NCBI GenBank assembly: GCA_004193285.1
Contig: SECP01000014.1
Location: forward strand, 1 to 64,000
DNA from: Myxococcales bacterium
GTDB lineage: Bacteria > Myxococcota_A > Polyangia > Polyangiales > Polyangiaceae
Length of the DNA: 64,000 bases
Direction of reading: 5' to 3'
Each line of letters starts with the position of its first letter. Within the stretch, counting starts at the first letter, position 1. Position numbers and translations under genes: made by a program. The notes beneath the pieces were generated by a model, which saw nothing but the letters and a program-made list of their open reading frames with translations, was not told the origin of the DNA and did not search any database. Shown piece after piece: positions 60,306 to 64,000 of the stretch.

Positions 60306-62186
60306 TCACGGCCGAGACGGCGCGAAGGCGCTCGAATGGCCGTCGACGCGAAGCTGAAAGACGAAATAGGGCGGCAGGCATACGCCGCCCGCGGCGCCGC
60401 GTGCGCAAACGTAGTCGTCCCGACACGGCTGCTCCGCGTCGCAGCTTCGGAGTCCTGCGGGACGCACGTTTCCCCGCACGCAGCTGAGGAACGTATCGCC
60501 CCGTGCGAGGCAGGCATTGAATGGGTCCAGTACGGCAATTGCACCGCAGCTGGAGCCCGCGGCGCCGCACACAGCGGTGCACATGCCGCCTGGAAACCCC
60601 ACCGAGCTACCGTTGCAGACCATATTGGGGCACTCCTCGCGGTGCCCGCCCTGCAGTCGGTCGCGCCCGCCAGGGGCCGCGGGTACCACACGCCCGCGCT
60701 CACAAGCGTCGCCGACGGCTCGCTCTTCCGGCAAGCAATGACCTAGCGCGCCGTCGGCGCTCGCTTCTGCATCCGAGCAACGCAGTCCCGGCGCGCAGCT
60801 CCAGTCCGAAAAAGTCGGATCGCTCCCTAACCCGCACGCCTCGCCGTACGCACCGCGACCCCCTGCGCGCTCGGCCAGGGGTGCGGCGAAGCTCGCCGGC
60901 TGCCCCGCTAACATGCGGCGCGCCACTTCGAGGCGCCGCGCCAGGTCCGCTTGGACGTGAGGCGATACTGGCAGCGCCAGCGCGTTCTCCGCGGGTACGT
61001 CTTGGGCGTCCTCCCCCAGCAGATGGAACCCGGCCACGCTGCGCGCCTGGTGGCAGCCTTGGCAAGACAGCTCGTCCAGGCGGCGCAGCAGCCCTGCACG
61101 CGAGCGAACGAAAGCGCCGCGCTCAGACGCGCCCTCCAGCATCCGCACCGTGAGCGCCTGCGCAAAGGGGCGATTCGCCAGGCGGCTCAGGCCACGCGGC
61201 GTAACCGAAAGCGCGCGCGTTGCCAGCAGCTCCGCAGGTAGCAGGGCCGTACCGGCGTCCACGGCCGCGAAATTGGCATTCACCCAGTGGACGATCTCGT
61301 CACGAGCCTGCGCGGCGCGCAGCTTCGCGGGGTCCGGCGTGTTCTCCAGCGGATCGGGCGTGAGCACGCCGCGCTCGTCCAGCCGAAACGCGCGCAGCGA
61401 GTACTCGGCGTGGCCGCCCAGATCAGGGCGCACCGTGGAGGGCCAGCGCACCACCTGCAAGTTCACCACCACCCGCGCGCGCCCGGCTCCTATCCGCAGC
61501 CGCCGCGGCGCGAGCGGCCCTGCCTCCGAGCGCAGCCACGCCGCACGCTGCTCCGCGTCCGTGCCCTCCGGCTCGAGCCAACGCGCGGCCGCGAGGCGGC
61601 AACTGCCGTCCGCGTCGCGGGGCACCGTGAGCTCCACTCCGAGGGTCATCGGTAGCTTGGACGCGCGCTCCGAGTCGAACGCATACTGCAGGCGATAGAT
61701 GAGCCGCGTCTCGCCGCAGCTCTCTGGCTCGAAGGGCGCGCGATCGGGTCGATTCACGACCCCCGCGAGCGACAGCCGCGCCCGAGGGGAGCGCAAGAAC
61801 CGGCGGTCGAACAGGCGGTGCGAGTACCGGGCGACGTCCACTCCCGCGAGCGGGTCCTGCCGCCCGGCCTGGGCCACATCGCCCTCGAGCTCGCGGACCA
61901 GCGTTGCGAAGACGGTGGACTCCGCGAGCGCGTGATTCTCCTCCGCTTTGGCACCGAGCAGCGCGCCCAGCGAGAGACCGCGCGCTTCGAGCGCGGCCAG
62001 CAATGCGGGCTGGGTGATGAGCAGCGTGGGGTCACGCTCGACGGGGGCGCCGCTCGGGGGCGGAAGGCTCGCGCTCTTCTCGATCGTCTGCGCGACGGTG
62101 GGAGGGCTCCCCGCCGGCGTCCCCGTCTCGGGGGCGCGGCTCGCGCAGCCTAGGACCAGAGCAGTCGAGAGCAGAAGGATGCGCAA
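60306..62186 (-). CDS. Large secreted lipoprotein with one CxxCH motif and Cys-rich C-terminus
   Basis: 626 residues. Lipoprotein signal MRILLLSTALVLGC. Middle region beta-rich (RLIYRLQYAF, VELTVPRDADGSCRL, ARVVVNLQVVRWPSTVRP). Around residue 372 it has LDELSCQGCHQARSVAGFH, a possible single c-type haem site or a metal-binding Cys pair. The last 190 residues contain about 18 Cys with EGF/disulfide-like spacing (CGLGSDPTFSDWSCAPGLRCSD, NMVCNGSSVGFPGGMCTAVC). A family of this kind is common in Polyangiales as hypothetical. It lies between the TIM-barrel lipoprotein and the serpin, all on the minus strand. Function unknown. Confidence 0.65.
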   Translation of the reverse strand: MRILLLSTALVLGCASRAPETGTPAGSPPTVAQTIEKSASLPPPSGAPVERDPTLLITQPALLAALEARGLSLGALLGAKAEENHALAESTVFATLVRELEGDVAQAGRQDPLAGVDVARYSHRLFDRRFLRSPRARLSLAGVVNRPDRAPFEPESCGETRLIYRLQYAFDSERASKLPMTLGVELTVPRDADGSCRLAAARWLEPEGTDAEQRAAWLRSEAGPLAPRRLRIGAGRARVVVNLQVVRWPSTVRPDLGGHAEYSLRAFRLDERGVLTPDPLENTPDPAKLRAAQARDEIVHWVNANFAAVDAGTALLPAELLATRALSVTPRGLSRLANRPFAQALTVRMLEGASERGAFVRSRAGLLRRLDELSCQGCHQARSVAGFHLLGEDAQDVPAENALALPVSPHVQADLARRLEVARRMLAGQPASFAAPLAERAGGRGAYGEACGLGSDPTFSDWSCAPGLRCSDAEASADGALGHCLPEERAVGDACERGRVVPAAPGGRDRLQGGHREECPNMVCNGSSVGFPGGMCTAVCGAAGSSCGAIAVLDPFNACLARGDTFLSCVRGNVRPAGLRSCDAEQPCRDDYVCARGAAGGVCLPPYFVFQLRVDGHSSAFAPSRP

Positions 62187-62258
62187 GACCCATGAGTCTC
62201 GACGTCTCCGAGGCGGCTGGCAAGCTCCACCGTCGCGCGAGCCGGGCTGCAGGCTCGC

Positions 62259-63569
62259 CTACGGCTCCACTACTTGACCGACGAACAGCACCGAGCCCGT
62301 CGGATTGTCGCGAATCATGAACGAAAATGGACGATCCACGTTCACGACGCGCGGCTCTGGCTCTGGATCACTCGAGCTCAAACCGGCGGCGATGATGGCA
62401 GTCGCGGCACTAGCTTCGGTGCCGACCTCGTCGATCGCGACCGTCGCTTGGTGGAGTACGTCGCTCACGAAGACGTCGGGGAACAGCGGCGACTCCAGCT
62501 TCGGGAGCTCCGCGTCTCGCTTGAAAACGAGCCCCAGACCGAGACCCTCCAGCAGTTTCTTGGCTGGGATGGTGCTCCTGATGGAGAACTTCGGGAGCTG
62601 CAGGTCGATGCGCTCCGCTTGACGCTCGCTCACAATCTGCGAAAGGACTGGCGCTGAAAGCGCGGTCCGAACGTCCTCGTAGGTGCCCGCATCCGGCACG
62701 ACGAGCAGCATCTCCAGCTCGGTACCAAAGTAAGGCAGCGCCACGGAGACGAAGCCCTCCCCCTGGTAGAACGGCAAACTCGAGCGGCCCACCAACGTGT
62801 CGACCCTCTTGGTAGCGCCGCTCAGCAAATGAAATTCCGTGGGGTCCACCTCGCGCAGCTTGGAGGCCCAAGGCGCCTTGAAGTAGAGCGCATTGGTCAA
62901 CACCGCCACGGTGAGAGGGTCAATGGCGCCCTCCGGAATGAGCTCCGGGATGAGCGCGCGCGTGTCTGTCGAAATCTTGTCGTTGATGGCCCGGCGCGCG
63001 CCCTCTGGATTTTCGCCGAAGTCCGCCAAATGGACGCCGGCACCGTAGTAGCGCGCCAAAGTATCGAGGTACGAGGCTTGAGGCGGAGCGTCTTCCCGCA
63101 TCCACAAATCGTTGGACTCCGTGAGCACCTGAGCGTCTGTTTTTTGGTCCGGCAAATCGACGGGGTCACGATTCCGCTTCGCAAGCGCGAGCTGGAGCGC
63201 GTCCTGCGAACGATGGAACGGCTCGCCGACCTCGCCAAAGTGGAGCACCTGCTGTAGCTCGGTCAGCGTCTCCCCCTCCGCCGCGTCCGTGAGCATGGCG
63301 AAGGCGCTGTTCAGGCTGTGTGGAGAAAGCGCCAGGTTTTCGTCCGCGGGCAGCGCGTGCAAAAAATCGAAGCCGAGCGCCTGTTCGGCGCGCGCCGCGA
63401 GCCCTGCCTCGGTTTCGCTCGCGAGCACGCGCGGCTCCGCGCTGCGCAGCTCAGACACCGCGCTGGATTCCTCCCCCGGAGGCGCGTCGCTCTCTTGCGC
63501 GCCGCCGCAGCCTCCGACCACGAGCCCCAACCCCACCCAACCGAGCACCCATCCCTTGGTCATTGTCAT
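62259..63569 (-). CDS. Serpin-family protease inhibitor lipoprotein
   Basis: About 436 residues: lipoprotein signal (MTMTKGWVLGWVGLGLVVGGC), linker of about 35 residues, then a full serpin domain. NLALSPHSLNSAFAMLTDAAEGETLTEL is the helix A/B region, TNALYFKAPWASKL the strand 3A signature and VALPYFGTELEMLLVVPD the breach region. The reactive-centre-loop hinge DEVGTEASAATA has the short side chains needed for loop insertion, then the scissile region AIIAAGLSSSDPEPEPRVVN, then VDRPFSFMIRDNPTGSVLFVGQV. The hinge predicts an inhibitor; P1 may be Leu in AAGLSS (uncertain). ATG 63569 or 63563 is the likely start. Surface-anchored defence against proteases is a reasonable inference. Confidence 0.88.
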   Translation of the reverse strand: MTMTKGWVLGWVGLGLVVGGCGGAQESDAPPGEESSAVSELRSAEPRVLASETEAGLAARAEQALGFDFLHALPADENLALSPHSLNSAFAMLTDAAEGETLTELQQVLHFGEVGEPFHRSQDALQLALAKRNRDPVDLPDQKTDAQVLTESNDLWMREDAPPQASYLDTLARYYGAGVHLADFGENPEGARRAINDKISTDTRALIPELIPEGAIDPLTVAVLTNALYFKAPWASKLREVDPTEFHLLSGATKRVDTLVGRSSLPFYQGEGFVSVALPYFGTELEMLLVVPDAGTYEDVRTALSAPVLSQIVSERQAERIDLQLPKFSIRSTIPAKKLLEGLGLGLVFKRDAELPKLESPLFPDVFVSDVLHQATVAIDEVGTEASAATAIIAAGLSSSDPEPEPRVVNVDRPFSFMIRDNPTGSVLFVGQVVEP

Positions 63570-63676
63570 GAGCTCGAGGATTGCAAACGATGCGCCACCG
63601 CTCGATGCGTGAGATCTGCGGATCGTGCGCAATTCTACAGAACTAAGGCACAGCGTGGCACACGACTAGGACCCGA

Positions 63677-64000
63677 CTAGCGCGCCAGCAGTAGGTCGTA
63701 GTGCTCGACGAAGGCGCGGGCGGCGCGCGGCAAGTTGTCCTGCCAGTCCACGCCCGCGGTGCCATCCGCGCCGTCCGTCACGAACTTTACGGCGCCGAGC
63801 TCCACGCTCTCCAGGTGACACACCTTGGCCAGCGCGTACCCCTCCATATCGATGACATCGCAGTCCACGAGCGGTTTGCCGGTCTCGAAACGGTCGCCGG
63901 TGCCGCACACCGCCTCGGGTAGCTCCGGGAACAGGGCCGGAAACTCCAGCACTGCCGGGACGTCCTCGAAGGGCGTGGTGCCGAGCGGGAACCCCAGGCC
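63677..64000 (-). CDS. Purine/MTA-type nucleosidase, C-terminal part (5' end outside window)
   Basis: 107 residues up to the stop, open to base 64000. Contains DCDVIDMEGYALAKVCHLESVELGAVKFVTDGADGTAGVDW, in which DMEGYA is the substrate-ribose motif of the PNP/MTA-SAH nucleosidase fold and the following strand carries the conserved Asp (TDGAD). It continues upstream as GLGFPLGTTPFEDVP, so the true start is outside the window. Similar to MtnN-like nucleosidases; substrate unresolved. Confidence 0.75.
   Translation of the reverse strand, partial: GLGFPLGTTPFEDVPAVLEFPALFPELPEAVCGTGDRFETGKPLVDCDVIDMEGYALAKVCHLESVELGAVKFVTDGADGTAGVDWQDNLPRAARAFVEHYDLLLAR

Noticed and set aside
1..64000. CRISPR arrays, transposases, phage genes, tRNA or rRNA
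   Set aside because: None was seen. The only tandem repeat of note is the coding 21-bp repeat at 16171-16275.

Overview
This window is GC-rich, almost fully coding DNA from a Gram-negative bacterium. The best guess is a myxobacterium of the Polyangiales/Sorangium type. Supporting signs are the many secreted lipoproteins with long Gly/Ser/Ala-rich linkers just after the lipobox Cys, outer-membrane proteins (porin, beta-barrel, TonB system), GTG/TTG starts, strong third-position GC and a large regulatory and secretory gene content. The assignment rests on style, not on a marker gene. I see no rRNA, tRNA, CRISPR, insertion sequence or phage gene.

Layout: 1-2308 has the start of a Gly-rich lipoprotein and a lepB-type signal peptidase with a small membrane-protein partner. 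2334-12648 is a polysaccharide production and export locus. One minus-strand operon encodes a processive GT2 synthase, an HlyD-like adaptor, a protein that reads as a TolC-like outer-membrane duct, and a jelly-roll lipoprotein. Divergent from it are a nucleotide-sugar 6-dehydrogenase, a large lipoprotein with a polysaccharide-deacetylase domain, and another jelly-roll lipoprotein. 12737-15150 is a TonB-ExbB-ExbD-ExbD operon, divergent from a first PhoB-type regulator (15377-16075). 16152-20156 is mixed: small lipoprotein, Zn-ribbon protein, GST/LysR pair, and a GT21 ceramide-glucosyltransferase-like enzyme. 20253-22729 is phoB-phoR. 22726-26484 holds a GH5 mannanase-like lipoprotein, a Zn-ribbon protein, two GNATs and an AraC regulator. 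26840-30384 is a sugar ABC importer without its ATPase. 30675-38586 holds phosphate-uptake genes: OprO/P-like porin, pstSCAB-phoU, and a Pit transporter with its DUF47 partner. These are followed by mgtE, a HAD phosphatase, a beta-barrel protein and a GH6 lipoprotein. 42718-54732 is one uninterrupted ten-gene minus-strand operon made of two complete oppABCDF sets. 54891-64000 holds an Na+/H+ antiporter, a flippase-like membrane protein, an LpxH-like phosphoesterase, a TIM-barrel-like lipoprotein, a CxxCH-containing lipoprotein, an inhibitory-type serpin lipoprotein and the C-terminal part of a nucleosidase.

How the genes fit together: at least five sites share an 11-bp-spaced direct repeat, GTCAC-N6-GTCACA, just upstream of phoB1, phoB2-phoR, the porin and pstS. 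They look like Pho boxes, so much of 15-37 kb is probably one phosphate-starvation regulon. The divergent arrangement may also place the TonB energy system under it. The most interesting proposal is the 2.3-12.6 kb locus. It looks like a synthase-dependent polysaccharide secretion system that exits through an HlyD/TolC-type tripartite conduit instead of an AlgE/BcsC/PgaA-type porin or the Wza route.
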